Of a stretch of 64,000 bases of DNA, positions 32,116 through 41,570 are shown piece by piece. The notes under the pieces were generated by a model. That model was not told the DNA's origin and ran no database searches. It worked only from the letters and a program-made list of their open reading frames with translations. Source of the stretch: Tunturiibacter empetritectus. Its GTDB lineage: Bacteria; Acidobacteriota; Terriglobia; Terriglobales; Acidobacteriaceae. Location of the stretch: assembly GCF_014201375.1 (NCBI RefSeq), contig NZ_JACHDZ010000002.1, positions 558,001 through 622,000 on the forward strand, in the 5' to 3' direction. Within the stretch, counting starts at the first letter, position 1. Each line of letters opens with the position of its first letter. The position numbers and the translations under genes were made by a program.

Positions 32116-35100
32116 ATGCGAAAAAAAAGATTTTCTACTGCATCCAACCTTGTGGCGGCCATACTATTTTTCTTCCTGTGCTCCAATCTGCAAGCTCAGT
32201 ACGAGAACGGCAGCCTTGTCGGAACAATCCATGACTCCAGTGGCGCCACTCTTTCCGGCGCATCCATAACCATCACCAACAACGCCACCGGAATCACCGC
32301 CAAGGCGACCTCCAACACCTCAGGCGACTACGAAGTCCCCTCCCTCCGCGTCGGCGTCTACACCATCTCTGCAAAATCTCCCGGCTTTTCGGACGCGGTA
32401 GCAAATAACATCACCATCTCCGTTGGCGTCCGAGAGCGCATCGACCTCTCGCTCCAGGTAGGCTCCACTCAGACCACCGTCGAAGTCAGCGACGTCGCCC
32501 TCCAGATCGAAACCGAGACCAGCCAGCGGGGCCAGACCATCACCCAGTATCAAAGCGCCGCCTTCCCGCTCGTCAGCCGCAACTACTCTGACCTCCTCGG
32601 CCTTGTCACCGGCTCCCGCCAGGCTCCCACCGCCGCCACCACCAGCTCCATCAGCTCGCTCGTCCGCGCCGGAGCCTACAACATCAACGGCCAGCGCAGC
32701 ATGTTCAACAACTTCCTCCTCGACGGCATGGACAACAACGCCTACGGCGAGAGCAACCAGGGCTTCGACAACCAGATCATCGCCATCCCGCCCGATTCCG
32801 TCGCCCAGTTCCAGATCGTCACCAACAACGAGAGCGCAGAGTATGGACGCTCCTCCGGCGCCACCATCAACGTCGCCTCCGCCAGCGGAACCAACCGCTT
32901 CCACGCCACCGTCTACGAGTTCATCCGCAACACCGACCTCAACGCCGCCGGCTACTTCAAGCCCACCCTCGTCGGCACCAGCGGAAACGTCGTTCCCTTC
33001 AAGAAGCCGACCTTTAACCGCAATCAGTTCGGCGTCAACTTCGGCGGCCCCATCCTCAAAGACAAGCTCTTCTACTTCGTCGACTATGAAGGCTTCCGTC
33101 AGGTCCTCAAGCCGCTCAGCGTCAACACCGTCCCCACCACCAACGAGCTCAACGGCAAGCTCGTCGTCGACGTGCAGAATCCCATCACCGGCGTCGTCTA
33201 CCCCAAAGGCACCGTCATCCCCGCCGCTGCCATCAACCCGGTCTCTCAACAGATCATCGGCTTCTTCAAGCAGATCCCGACCCAGGGCACAGGCCTTTCG
33301 ACCAGCGGCCTCGCACAAGACAACTACGCCACCCAGGTCCCTTTCACCGACAACTCCGATAAAGGCGATCTCCGTCTCGACTACCAGCAAAACCCCAGCA
33401 GCTCCTGGTTCCTCCGCGTCTCCGATCGCAAAGAGACCGGCGTCAACCATCCCATCTTCCCGCTCCCCCTCGACGGCCAGACCAACGGCACCATCCGCGT
33501 CCTCGACCAGCAGATAGCCCTCGGCTACACCCACCTCATCGGTGCCAACAAGGTCGTCGATGCGCGCCTCGGCCTCTCGCGCACCAAAGCCGGCAAGTAC
33601 TCGCTCTCCATCGGTGACAACGCCATCTCCATCCCCGGTCTGCCCTCCGATCCCACCGTCGCCGGCGGTCTTCCCTCAACCAGCATCAACGGCGGCTTTA
33701 CCTCCTTCGGCCGACAGAGCACCAACCCCCAGTGGCAGAATCCCGCTCTGATCGATCCGAAGGTCAACTTCACCTGGATCAAAGGCCACCACTCCCTCAA
33801 GTTCGGCTACGAGTACGAGCACATTTGGATGGCCGTAAACGATAACAACCCCCTCTATGGCTCCTTCAGTTACTCCGGCGGCTTCAGCCTCTGCCCCAGC
33901 TCCACCGTCAACGGAGTCAAGGTTCCCACCAATCCGAACGGCCAATCCTGCGCGGACATCAAAGGCGCTGTCGCCGACAACTACTGGGCCGACTTCCTCT
34001 TCGGCACCACCAACAACTACTCTCTCGCCAACCTCTTCGTCGCCCACCTACGCCAGACCCTGCAAAGCGTCTACGCCCAGGACGACTGGAAGGTCGATCC
34101 CAAACTCACCCTCAACCTCGGCCTCCGCTGGGAGTACGGCTCGCCCTACTCTGAGCAGCACAACTACATCTCCAACTTCGACCCCATCACCCAGACTGTC
34201 CTCACTATCACTCCAGGCGCGGTCGCCGGTAACGGCATCACCCCCGTCTCCCCTGGCGGAACTTACGGCAAGACTCTCGTCAACCCCGACCTGAATGACT
34301 TCGCTCCCCGCCTCGGCTTTGCCTACGCTGCCACTCCGCGTACCTCCATTCGCGGCGGCTACGGCACCAGCTACGTCCACTACACTCGCGCCGGCTCCGG
34401 CGACATCCTCGCTATTAACGCCCCGCAGGCGCAGTTCGTCTCCGTCACCCAGAAGACCCCAAGCACCACCAACCACTGCCCCGTAGGCGGAGCCTCTGCA
34501 AGCTGCTACGTCACCACCGACCAGGGCTTCCCCACCGGCATCGCCACCACCTTCAACCCGGCCACCGACAACATCACCTACGTGCCAAAGAACACCCGCG
34601 ACAGCTACGTCCAGAGCTACTTCCTCAGCGTGCAGCAGGAGCTCGCCAAGAACACGCTCCTCGACATCGCCTACGTCGGCAACCACGGCAGCAAGCTTCA
34701 GGGCTTTCTCAACGCCAACCAGAAGAATCCTTCCAACGGATTCGCCCGCCCCTATGGTAACTGGCCCAGCGACATCACTGCGGCCCTCAACGAGTTCTAC
34801 TCGCACTACGACGCTCTTCAGGTTCGTTACGAACAGCGCTTCGTCGCCGGCCTCACCCTCCTCAACTCCTTCACCTGGTCGCACTCGCTCGACAACGCCA
34901 GCGCCTCCCTCGAAGGCAACAGCCCCTCTCCTCAGGACGCCAATAACATCTCGGCCGACTACGGACAGTCGGACTACAACCTGCCCATCAGCAACGTCAC
35001 CAGCCTCGTCTATGACCTGCCCTTTGGACACGGTCGCCACTTCCTCAACACCGCCAACGGCGTCACCGATACTCTCCTCGGCGGCTGGCAGATCAGCGCT

Positions 35101-35637
35101 ATCAACACCATGCAGGCCGGCACTGCCTACAACATCGGCTACTCCCCCAACTCAGCCAACGCCGTCTCCCCGCAGATCGCTGCCACCTATCGCGGCGCCA
35201 ACGAATACCGCCCCAACGTCGTAGCCGGTCAGCCAGCCATCAAAAAAACCAAGCTGAGCAACGGCTTCATTCAGTACATCAACCTCGCCGCCTACACCCT
35301 TCCCGAGACCAAGGACGGAAACGGAAATCTGGTGAGCCCCTTCGGCAACGCCTCAAGAAACCCGGGCCGTTCGCCGGCCTTCTACCAGACCGACGTAGCC
35401 CTCAACAAAACCTTCAATACCCCGCTAGAGAGCCTGCGAGTACAGTTCCGCGCAGAGTCCTACAACCTCTTCAACCACACTAACTTCTACATCCCCGGCA
35501 GCGGTCTTAGCGGCACCTTGAGCACCGCAGCCACAAGCACCGCCCCGGCAAGCCTCAACAACCCAACCAGCGGCGGCCAGATCACCAGCACCTTCGAGCC
35601 CCGCATCTTCCAGTTCGGCCTCAAGATCCTCTACTAA
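32116..35637 (+). CDS. Oar-like TonB-dependent receptor with carboxypeptidase regulatory domain
   Basis: A 1173-residue outer-membrane protein. The signal peptide is MRKKRFSTASNLVAAILFFFLCSNLQA. Residues 30-115 form a carboxypeptidase-regulatory (Ig-like) domain: GSLVGTIHDSSGATLSGASITITN...GDYEVPSLRVGVYTISAKSPGF. A plug domain follows (YNINGQRSMFNNFLLDGMDNNAYGESNQGFDNQII), then a large beta-barrel with repeated aromatic strands (TFIWKGHHSLKFGYEYEH, QSVYAQDDWKVDPKLTLNLGLRWEYGSPY) ending in FGLKILY with a final aromatic. Such receptors are abundant in acidobacteria and may take up plant or fungal carbohydrates; the ligand is unknown. A hairpin terminator follows. Confidence 0.92.
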   Translation: MRKKRFSTASNLVAAILFFFLCSNLQAQYENGSLVGTIHDSSGATLSGASITITNNATGITAKATSNTSGDYEVPSLRVGVYTISAKSPGFSDAVANNITISVGVRERIDLSLQVGSTQTTVEVSDVALQIETETSQRGQTITQYQSAAFPLVSRNYSDLLGLVTGSRQAPTAATTSSISSLVRAGAYNINGQRSMFNNFLLDGMDNNAYGESNQGFDNQIIAIPPDSVAQFQIVTNNESAEYGRSSGATINVASASGTNRFHATVYEFIRNTDLNAAGYFKPTLVGTSGNVVPFKKPTFNRNQFGVNFGGPILKDKLFYFVDYEGFRQVLKPLSVNTVPTTNELNGKLVVDVQNPITGVVYPKGTVIPAAAINPVSQQIIGFFKQIPTQGTGLSTSGLAQDNYATQVPFTDNSDKGDLRLDYQQNPSSSWFLRVSDRKETGVNHPIFPLPLDGQTNGTIRVLDQQIALGYTHLIGANKVVDARLGLSRTKAGKYSLSIGDNAISIPGLPSDPTVAGGLPSTSINGGFTSFGRQSTNPQWQNPALIDPKVNFTWIKGHHSLKFGYEYEHIWMAVNDNNPLYGSFSYSGGFSLCPSSTVNGVKVPTNPNGQSCADIKGAVADNYWADFLFGTTNNYSLANLFVAHLRQTLQSVYAQDDWKVDPKLTLNLGLRWEYGSPYSEQHNYISNFDPITQTVLTITPGAVAGNGITPVSPGGTYGKTLVNPDLNDFAPRLGFAYAATPRTSIRGGYGTSYVHYTRAGSGDILAINAPQAQFVSVTQKTPSTTNHCPVGGASASCYVTTDQGFPTGIATTFNPATDNITYVPKNTRDSYVQSYFLSVQQELAKNTLLDIAYVGNHGSKLQGFLNANQKNPSNGFARPYGNWPSDITAALNEFYSHYDALQVRYEQRFVAGLTLLNSFTWSHSLDNASASLEGNSPSPQDANNISADYGQSDYNLPISNVTSLVYDLPFGHGRHFLNTANGVTDTLLGGWQISAINTMQAGTAYNIGYSPNSANAVSPQIAATYRGANEYRPNVVAGQPAIKKTKLSNGFIQYINLAAYTLPETKDGNGNLVSPFGNASRNPGRSPAFYQTDVALNKTFNTPLESLRVQFRAESYNLFNHTNFYIPGSGLSGTLSTAATSTAPASLNNPTSGGQITSTFEPRIFQFGLKILY

Positions 35638-35659
35638 ACCCACCCCGGCACCTTCAACA

Positions 35660-35693
35660 CAAAAGCCCTGCGCCAACCAGCGCAGGGCTTTTG
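35660..35693 (+). terminator. Rho-independent terminator after the TonB receptor
   Basis: AAAAGCCCTGCGC (35661-35673), loop CAACCA, GCGCAGGGCTTTT (35680-35692), a 13-bp perfect stem ending in T residues. Confidence 0.9.
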
Positions 35694-36223
35694 CTGTCAT
35701 CTTGGTCGACCTCCGGCGTGTTGTGGAGTGGAGTCCCATAGAACGCTAGAGCTATCAGCGAACGTATCCGGCGTTGATGGAGACGAACGAAATTACGCAC
35801 TAGGGCGGCAGTAAACTCTGGGACCGTGTATCGAGCGCATCACTCGAATCGGAAGCGCCGCTCCATCCGATCAGGATCATCTGCACTCTTCACGATGAAA
35901 GTGATATATCCATCGTGGCGATGAAGCGTCCTTTATGTGGTGAAGTTGTGGTCCAGCTTCGCGAGGGTCTCGGTACCGATACTTCTTTGCGATGGCGGTC
36001 ATGTCTTTAGGCCACCTTTTCGGTGTACTTATCGGTACGCTGGCCTATCCATTCGGTAGCGGTCTGGTGAGTGATTCGAAGATTCTTCCCGAGACGGTCA
36101 GATCCGGGGCCAACTGGGCCCAGGAGATCTTCAACTCCAGATAAGTCCTGCAAAAGTTGCGACCTATTGCCTTTTGTTAGCCACGGATGTATGTCGCGAT
36201 TTCCTCGGAAGGTTACGCGGAGT
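35694..36223. other. Intergenic region; one possible short frame
   Basis: No recognisable gene. A frame from ATG 35992 (or 36001) to TAA 36142-36144 encodes about 50 residues with a hydrophobic start (MSLGHLFGVLIGTLAYPFGSG). It has no clear ribosome binding site and may be chance or a remnant. Confidence 0.35.
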
Positions 36224-36613
36224 TCAATATGTTAGTCGTTGATAGAAATAGTTAGTGGCCGACTCGACCGCTTTTCGCAAATTCGCTTCTGTGAATGGTG
36301 CGACAAGAACGTCGAATCCTCCGGCCTCAAGCACACCGGACCACATCGGGAAGTCGCTGCTCAGCGTGTACACGAGAATCGACGGCTGCGGCGCCATAGT
36401 AGAAAGCAATCCCCATAAGTTCCACCACTCGTGAGTCGGTAAGCTAGCCGGTATGAGCGCAACAGCGTAGATCTTTTGTCGTGTGTGTTGCGCGAAGTCA
36501 TCGGCGTTGCCGCAAATTGTCAGTCCTACAACGGCGTTCCCCAAATGCCGCATATTCCGCTGCATGTCGGAAGGTATGAGTGCCAGAACATCTCCAATGG
36601 AGTTCTCGGTCAT
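36224..36613 (-). CDS. Degenerate receiver-like protein
   Basis: I start it at ATG 36613 because GGAGG lies seven bases upstream, giving 129 residues. The pattern of strands and helices (IYAVALIPASLPTHEWWNLWGLL, PSILVYTLSSDFPMWSGVLEAGGFDVLVAPFTEANLRKAV) is that of a CheY-like domain, but the phospho-acceptor Asp and the conserved Lys (here APF) are missing, so it is a pseudo-receiver. Its longer frame (to 36805) would overlap the divergent regulator gene. Role unknown; a partner in the neighbouring regulation is possible. Confidence 0.6.
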   Translation of the reverse strand: MTENSIGDVLALIPSDMQRNMRHLGNAVVGLTICGNADDFAQHTRQKIYAVALIPASLPTHEWWNLWGLLSTMAPQPSILVYTLSSDFPMWSGVLEAGGFDVLVAPFTEANLRKAVESATNYFYQRLTY

Positions 36614-36757
36614 CGGCGCACCTCCGCTGGAATCGAAACATACAATATTCCTTAGGACTTCCCGACGGAAGTGAGCTAGCGGTGAGCGCGAGGGGCAAAT
36701 CAAGGTCAGGTTCGTCTCTCGCCTTAGAATGGGACTAGCCAGCAGACACGTTTTGCT

Positions 36758-38545
36758 ATGACAAATACCTCGACCCACCGACGAATGGATACAGTTCCCA
36801 CACATGCCGCATTGAACGCATTATCACTCGTGCTCGCCAGCGAGATCTTTACGCGTTCCAATCGCCTCTCCCAGTTCCTAAGATTTGTGGTGGAGCAAAC
36901 ACTGAACGGCCACGAAGGTAGCCTCAAGGAATACACCATTGGAACCGAGGCCTATGGGCGAAAGGCTGACTTCGATCCAGGCCAGGACACGATCGTAAGG
37001 ACAGAGGCGCGGCGACTCAGAAGCAAACTGAAGGAGTACTACGAGACTGAGGGCAAATCTGACGATGTAGTGATTTTTATGCGGACCGGAAGCTATGTTC
37101 CCGTCATCCGTTGGAGGGCGAGCTTGGATGGCCGGTCTCAGGTATCAGCACGAACACCGGATGAACTCTGGGTAGAGGGCGATGGGGTGCGGGTTGCTCT
37201 GACAGCCTTCCAGGCGCATGCGAACGATCCCATCGCGTCGGCATGTGCGTTTGGAATTACTGACGATTTGCTGCACAGGTTAGTTCAGGTTCCAGGCATT
37301 CGAGTCGTCTCGGAGACGGCGACCCGGTCGCGCCCGCAAGATTTGGATTCCCTTCAGGGCAACGGCGAACTGGAGGCACAGATCGTCCTCGATGGAACAG
37401 TTCGAAGCGAACACAATCGGCTGCGTGTTTCTGCGCGTGTCTCAACTGCTCAGGGTTTGTTACTGTGGTCCCAGCGGTTTGATGCTGCAACGGATGAAGA
37501 CTCTGAGCTGAAGCTGCACGATGCAGTCGCCGCAGCCCTGCTTAGCCGCATCGCTCCCAGAGCGTCTATCGTCCGTCGTTATCTCGGAACGCCAACGCAA
37601 ACGCTCTATCAGTTCTATTCGAAAGCTCTTGCGGCAGAGTCCCTTCTCGAAGAGAGTACTGTTGTCACGATTTCAGATTCTCTTAAAAAGTTCGAGGAAC
37701 TAGTCTTGGAAGCCCCGGAGTATGGGCGACTCCATTGTGGTATTGCTCAGTGTTATATGGCTTTAGCGCAGAGAGGAGCACGCTCTTCAAAAGAATTTGT
37801 CTCACGAGGAGGTGAGGCTTGCAAGCGTGCCATTGCGATAGATCCTGACGCCATTGACGCGCATTCAACGCTGGGCTGCATCCTCGCTCAGGAATGGAAG
37901 TGGAAGGCTGCTGAAGAGAGTTTTCACAAAGCTCTATCGCTCGGAGACCAGCACGCAGCGCATCGTCAGTTTGCACAATTCTTACTGATTCATTCGCGCT
38001 TCGATGAATCCTGGAAGCACTTTCAGATCGCGGAGGGGATGGACCCCTTCTCTGCTCGACAGAAGTCGTCCATAGCTCGTTTCTTTTATTACAGCCGTTG
38101 GCATCGAGAAGCGAAGGAATACTACGCCAGAGTGATGCAGTATGGTCCGTTGCCGATCGAAGCCACACTGATTCGCGCGTTCACTGAGATACAGATGGGT
38201 GAGTTGAAGGACGCGGTTTCACTGGCACAGGGAGTTCGCCGCAGAGTGGGAACCGTGCAGCTCTACTTAGCCACAATCGCGGAGATCTTTGCACTTTCGA
38301 ATGAGGTGGATCAAGCGCTGTCGCTCACCGCGAGCTCCGGCTTGCTGACGGAACAGTCATCTCTGAGTTATTTTCGTAAGGCTTGCTTGGCTTTAGCGTT
38401 GAACGAACCTGCAAAATCGTTAAAGTTTCTAAGCGAATCGTTCAATACAAAAGAGGCAGAGCTGCCCTGGATCGCTGCAGATCCGCGATTCGATAGAGTC
38501 CGCGACGAGGCGACCTACCAGTCTATTGTCCGCGCAGTTCTCTAG
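36758..38545 (+). CDS. Winged-helix/TPR regulator, acidobacterial type
   Basis: A 595-residue protein. Residues 15-125 have the marks of a family common in acidobacteria: RSNRLSQFLRFVVEQTLNGHEGSLKEYTIGTEAYGRKADFDPGQDTIVRTEARRLRSKLKEYYETEG, followed by the VPVIRW end of a DNA-binding-like module. Residues about 145-265 resemble the TolB-like/adenylate-cyclase-associated domain (VALTAFQAHANDPIASACAFGITDDLLHRLVQVPGIRVVSETATR). The rest is TPR repeats (EACKRAIAIDPDAIDAHSTLGCILAQEWKWKAAEESFHKAL). It is presumed a regulator; target genes are unknown. It is divergent from the receiver-like gene. A start at ATG 36785 is possible. Confidence 0.8.
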   Translation: MTNTSTHRRMDTVPTHAALNALSLVLASEIFTRSNRLSQFLRFVVEQTLNGHEGSLKEYTIGTEAYGRKADFDPGQDTIVRTEARRLRSKLKEYYETEGKSDDVVIFMRTGSYVPVIRWRASLDGRSQVSARTPDELWVEGDGVRVALTAFQAHANDPIASACAFGITDDLLHRLVQVPGIRVVSETATRSRPQDLDSLQGNGELEAQIVLDGTVRSEHNRLRVSARVSTAQGLLLWSQRFDAATDEDSELKLHDAVAAALLSRIAPRASIVRRYLGTPTQTLYQFYSKALAAESLLEESTVVTISDSLKKFEELVLEAPEYGRLHCGIAQCYMALAQRGARSSKEFVSRGGEACKRAIAIDPDAIDAHSTLGCILAQEWKWKAAEESFHKALSLGDQHAAHRQFAQFLLIHSRFDESWKHFQIAEGMDPFSARQKSSIARFFYYSRWHREAKEYYARVMQYGPLPIEATLIRAFTEIQMGELKDAVSLAQGVRRRVGTVQLYLATIAEIFALSNEVDQALSLTASSGLLTEQSSLSYFRKACLALALNEPAKSLKFLSESFNTKEAELPWIAADPRFDRVRDEATYQSIVRAVL

Positions 38546-38767
38546 CCACCAAACCCCCCTCTAATTAGGGATCCGCGAAGGCTTAATGCATGGTAGAGTC
38601 ATGGCCTTGCTCACGGTGATCTAACCTTCCCCTCACTTTCGAGGGGCTGTATCGCCTGCTTCACTCGAAATGGGTCTTCTCGAACAAAATTCCTATCTGA
38701 TTGATTCTTGCTTCGGAAGTTGTTCTTGCGAGTGGCCTGTTTTGAGATTCCCTGATGAGGTCCGGCT

Positions 38768-39922
38768 GTGAAGAAGTGGTCTATTGCGATTCCGATATTG
38801 GTACTGGCTGTAGCCATCTTTCTCATCTTTGCCATCCGAGGTCATTGGGACTTCTGGAAGAGCAATGCTGTCCTTCAAAAAACAAACGATGCGTACGTGA
38901 CAGGCGATCAGATTCCTCTCAGCACACGCGTTAGTGGGACCGTGCAGCGAGTGGGCGTGCAGGACTATCAGATGGTCAAAGCTGGACAGCCAATCGTTGA
39001 ATTGGACAACTCGGATTATCAGGCGAGCGTCGATGAGGCGCGGGCTGCTATTAGCGCCGCACGTGCCGAACTTATCGCAAATCAGGACGCAAAGCGCGCC
39101 GCTGACGCGAACATTGACGCCGCGAAGGCGTCCGTTGAGCAGGCCCAGGCTGCTGCAGATGCGGCGCAAGCTGCGATCGAGGCCGCACAGGCTCAGGTCA
39201 CACAGGCCGTCAGTGAATATCAGCGACAGGAGACGTTGCTCGCCAGCCGGGCCGCGACTCACCAGTTGTTCGAGCAGGTTCAGGAAGCCCGGGACGCTGC
39301 TCAAGCTTCCTTGCAGAGCCGTCGAGCCGATCTTGTGCGCGCCAAGGCGACAGTAGCAAGCAGCCGCGCCGCGCTTGCCGGGTCTCTCCAACAGAGAACA
39401 GCTCTTAACGCAAAGGACGCCGAACTACAGGCTCAGATCGCAGCGAAGACGGCAGCCGTAACCATTGCACAGGTAAGTCTTGCTTACACAAAGATTACTG
39501 CGCCTGCCGACGGTCGAGTCGGTCGACTGCAGGTTCATCCGGGGCAGCTTGTCGGAGCAGGCGTCCAGGTTATCGATTTCGTTCAAGACGGCGCCTGGGT
39601 CGAGGCCAACTTCCTCGAGACGCAGCTTGCTCATGTTCGTATTGGCGATACCGCGGACATCAAGATAGACGCCTATCCCTCTCAGGTTCTTCACGGCCAC
39701 GTGAGCGAGATAGCTCCTGCGAGTGGGTCGGCGACAGCACTCTTACCGCCCGATAATGCTACAGGCAATTTTACGAAGGTCATTCAGCGGGTTCCGGTCA
39801 AGATCCTCTTCGATGGGAAGCCCTCCGAAGACATCCTCCGTCCGGGACTGTCTGCGGAGGTCACGGTTCACACCGATTCGCAGGAAACAACACAAGCGAC
39901 TCAGCCGGGGACAGCCCACTAA
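38768..39922 (+). CDS. HlyD/EmrA-type membrane-fusion protein
   Basis: Periplasmic adaptor of a drug or compound efflux pump, 384 residues, starting at GTG 38768 with GATGAGG upstream. One N-terminal membrane helix (IAIPILVLAVAIFLIFAI), the first lipoyl half (NDAYVTGDQIPLSTRVSGTVQRVGVQDYQMVKAGQPIVEL), a long Ala-rich coiled coil (about 80-220), the second lipoyl half (ITAPADGRVGRLQVHPGQLVGAGVQVIDFV) and a beta-barrel ending in LRPGLSAEVTV. It is the first gene of a three-gene emrA-emrB-tolC arrangement, with eight bases to the transporter gene. Confidence 0.92.
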   Translation: MKKWSIAIPILVLAVAIFLIFAIRGHWDFWKSNAVLQKTNDAYVTGDQIPLSTRVSGTVQRVGVQDYQMVKAGQPIVELDNSDYQASVDEARAAISAARAELIANQDAKRAADANIDAAKASVEQAQAAADAAQAAIEAAQAQVTQAVSEYQRQETLLASRAATHQLFEQVQEARDAAQASLQSRRADLVRAKATVASSRAALAGSLQQRTALNAKDAELQAQIAAKTAAVTIAQVSLAYTKITAPADGRVGRLQVHPGQLVGAGVQVIDFVQDGAWVEANFLETQLAHVRIGDTADIKIDAYPSQVLHGHVSEIAPASGSATALLPPDNATGNFTKVIQRVPVKILFDGKPSEDILRPGLSAEVTVHTDSQETTQATQPGTAH

Positions 39923-39930
39923 CGGAAGAC

Positions 39931-41544
39931 ATGACGACAGATCCACAAACCGAATCTGTCCAACGCATCAGACCTATTCTGGGGATCCTGGGCGTGTTGT
40001 TGGGTGCCTCGCTGGCTACCTTTTTCGGAAGGCTTTTGAGCGTCGGCGCGCCTGATCTTCGCGGAGCACTGCGGCTCGACTTCGACTCAGCTTCATGGAT
40101 CGGCACTACTTACAACATGGGTCTAATGTTCATCGGCCCCTTCTCTGTCTACCTCGGCGGCCTGCTCGGGCCGAGGCGCGTCCTGCTTGTCTCCGCGACG
40201 ATCTTCACCCTGTTGTGTATCGTGATGCCATTTGCCGGACATCTCTCCGTACTGTTGTTTTTGCTGGCGGCGGCTGGGATGACAGCCGGGACATTTTATC
40301 CCCTCACACTGTCGTTCATTCTGCGTAATCTCCCCCAAAGCTATCTGCACCTGGGAATTGCCGCCTATGCGGCGGACATCGTCATTACGACCCATATGGC
40401 GCATTCCTACGAAGGGTGGCTGATGGAAGCCCTCTCGTGGCACTGGATCTTCTGGACGATTGCGCTGCTCACACCCATCATGATCGCCTTGGTTGTCTTC
40501 GGCATTCCACCGCAGCCGATGCCGAAGCCAACGCCGGGACAGCCTTCGCCAAGCTGGCGTGGCTTCCTATTCTTCAGCCTCGGAGCAGCCCTGCTCTACG
40601 GGGCGATGGACCAGGGACAGCGACTCGACTGGTGGCGTTCCGGAACCTTTGTTGCGATGGTCGTGTCTGGTTCCTTCCTCATCTTGGCAGCAGCTGTCCG
40701 GCACTTCAGCAAGCCGAATCCCCTGATCAATTTTCCCTTCCTGCGGCGGAGAAACACCGTTCTGCTTGCCTTCATCATCATGATCTTCCGCTTTGTGCTG
40801 TTATCCGGGGTGGTGCTAGTCCCCAGTTATCTCACAGCAATCCGTGGATACAGGCCCGAGCAGGTCGGTCCTGTGCTCCTCTGGCTGGCGATTCCCGAGT
40901 TTCTCGCCGGCCTTCTCGCAATCTACCTGCTCGGGCGAGTCGACTCGCGTCTCATCATGGCGGCGGGGTTCGCCACGGTTGCCATTGCCGCTCTAATGGA
41001 TTCGCATATTACTTCTGTCTGGGCCGGAAACAGCTTCGACCTCAGCCAAATTGTGCTGGCAATGGGAGAGGGCTTCGCATTCAACGGGATGGTAGGCACC
41101 ATCGTACTCGACCTTATCAACTCAGGCTCCATGAATAAAGGACCTGATGTTCTCAGCTTCAGCGGCTTCTTTCAGACCATACGACTCTTTGGCGGAGAAC
41201 TCGGCGCCACATTTATCCAGTTTTTCCTCCATAGCAGACAGGTCTTTCATGGGGATCTACTGTCAGCTGACATTCAGGGAGGTTCAACTCCTGTTATCGA
41301 ACGCGCCCACATACTGACATCTGGAATGCATGCGCAGTCGGCGACTCAGGATATCGCTTTGGGCCGGGCCGCCACTTTGTTTGGGGGAAGCATTCGCCAG
41401 CAGGCTTTCACCCTGTCGATCATGGACGCCTTCACCCTCATTGCCTGTGTCGCAACAGCCAGTCTCTTGATCATCGCGTGTCTACACGGGCTGAAGGTTG
41501 GCTTCCGCCAAATCATTGCCACTTCGGCCAAACCTGCTTCATAG
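39931..41544 (+). CDS. MFS drug transporter, DHA2/EmrB type
   Basis: A 537-residue inner-membrane exporter with about 14 hydrophobic segments (LGVLLGASLATFFGRLLSV first). The signature loop after helix 2 is YLGGLLGPRRVLLVSATIF, and PLTLSFILRNLPQSYLHLGIAAYA is in the next part. It should use the proton gradient to pass compounds to the EmrA-type adaptor before it and the TolC-type channel after it. Substrate unknown. Start ATG 39931, eight bases after the adaptor stop. Confidence 0.9.
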   Translation: MTTDPQTESVQRIRPILGILGVLLGASLATFFGRLLSVGAPDLRGALRLDFDSASWIGTTYNMGLMFIGPFSVYLGGLLGPRRVLLVSATIFTLLCIVMPFAGHLSVLLFLLAAAGMTAGTFYPLTLSFILRNLPQSYLHLGIAAYAADIVITTHMAHSYEGWLMEALSWHWIFWTIALLTPIMIALVVFGIPPQPMPKPTPGQPSPSWRGFLFFSLGAALLYGAMDQGQRLDWWRSGTFVAMVVSGSFLILAAAVRHFSKPNPLINFPFLRRRNTVLLAFIIMIFRFVLLSGVVLVPSYLTAIRGYRPEQVGPVLLWLAIPEFLAGLLAIYLLGRVDSRLIMAAGFATVAIAALMDSHITSVWAGNSFDLSQIVLAMGEGFAFNGMVGTIVLDLINSGSMNKGPDVLSFSGFFQTIRLFGGELGATFIQFFLHSRQVFHGDLLSADIQGGSTPVIERAHILTSGMHAQSATQDIALGRAATLFGGSIRQQAFTLSIMDAFTLIACVATASLLIIACLHGLKVGFRQIIATSAKPAS

Positions 41545-41570
41545 AAAGTCTGCTTCAGAGGACTATTGGA

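Noticed and set aside
32320-35040. Long minus-strand frames of 404 and 330 residues
   Set aside because: Complement of the TonB receptor gene, no recognisable motifs.
36001-36144. 47-residue frame MSLGHLFGVLIG...
   Set aside because: No ribosome binding site and no family; kept only as a note in the intergenic entry.
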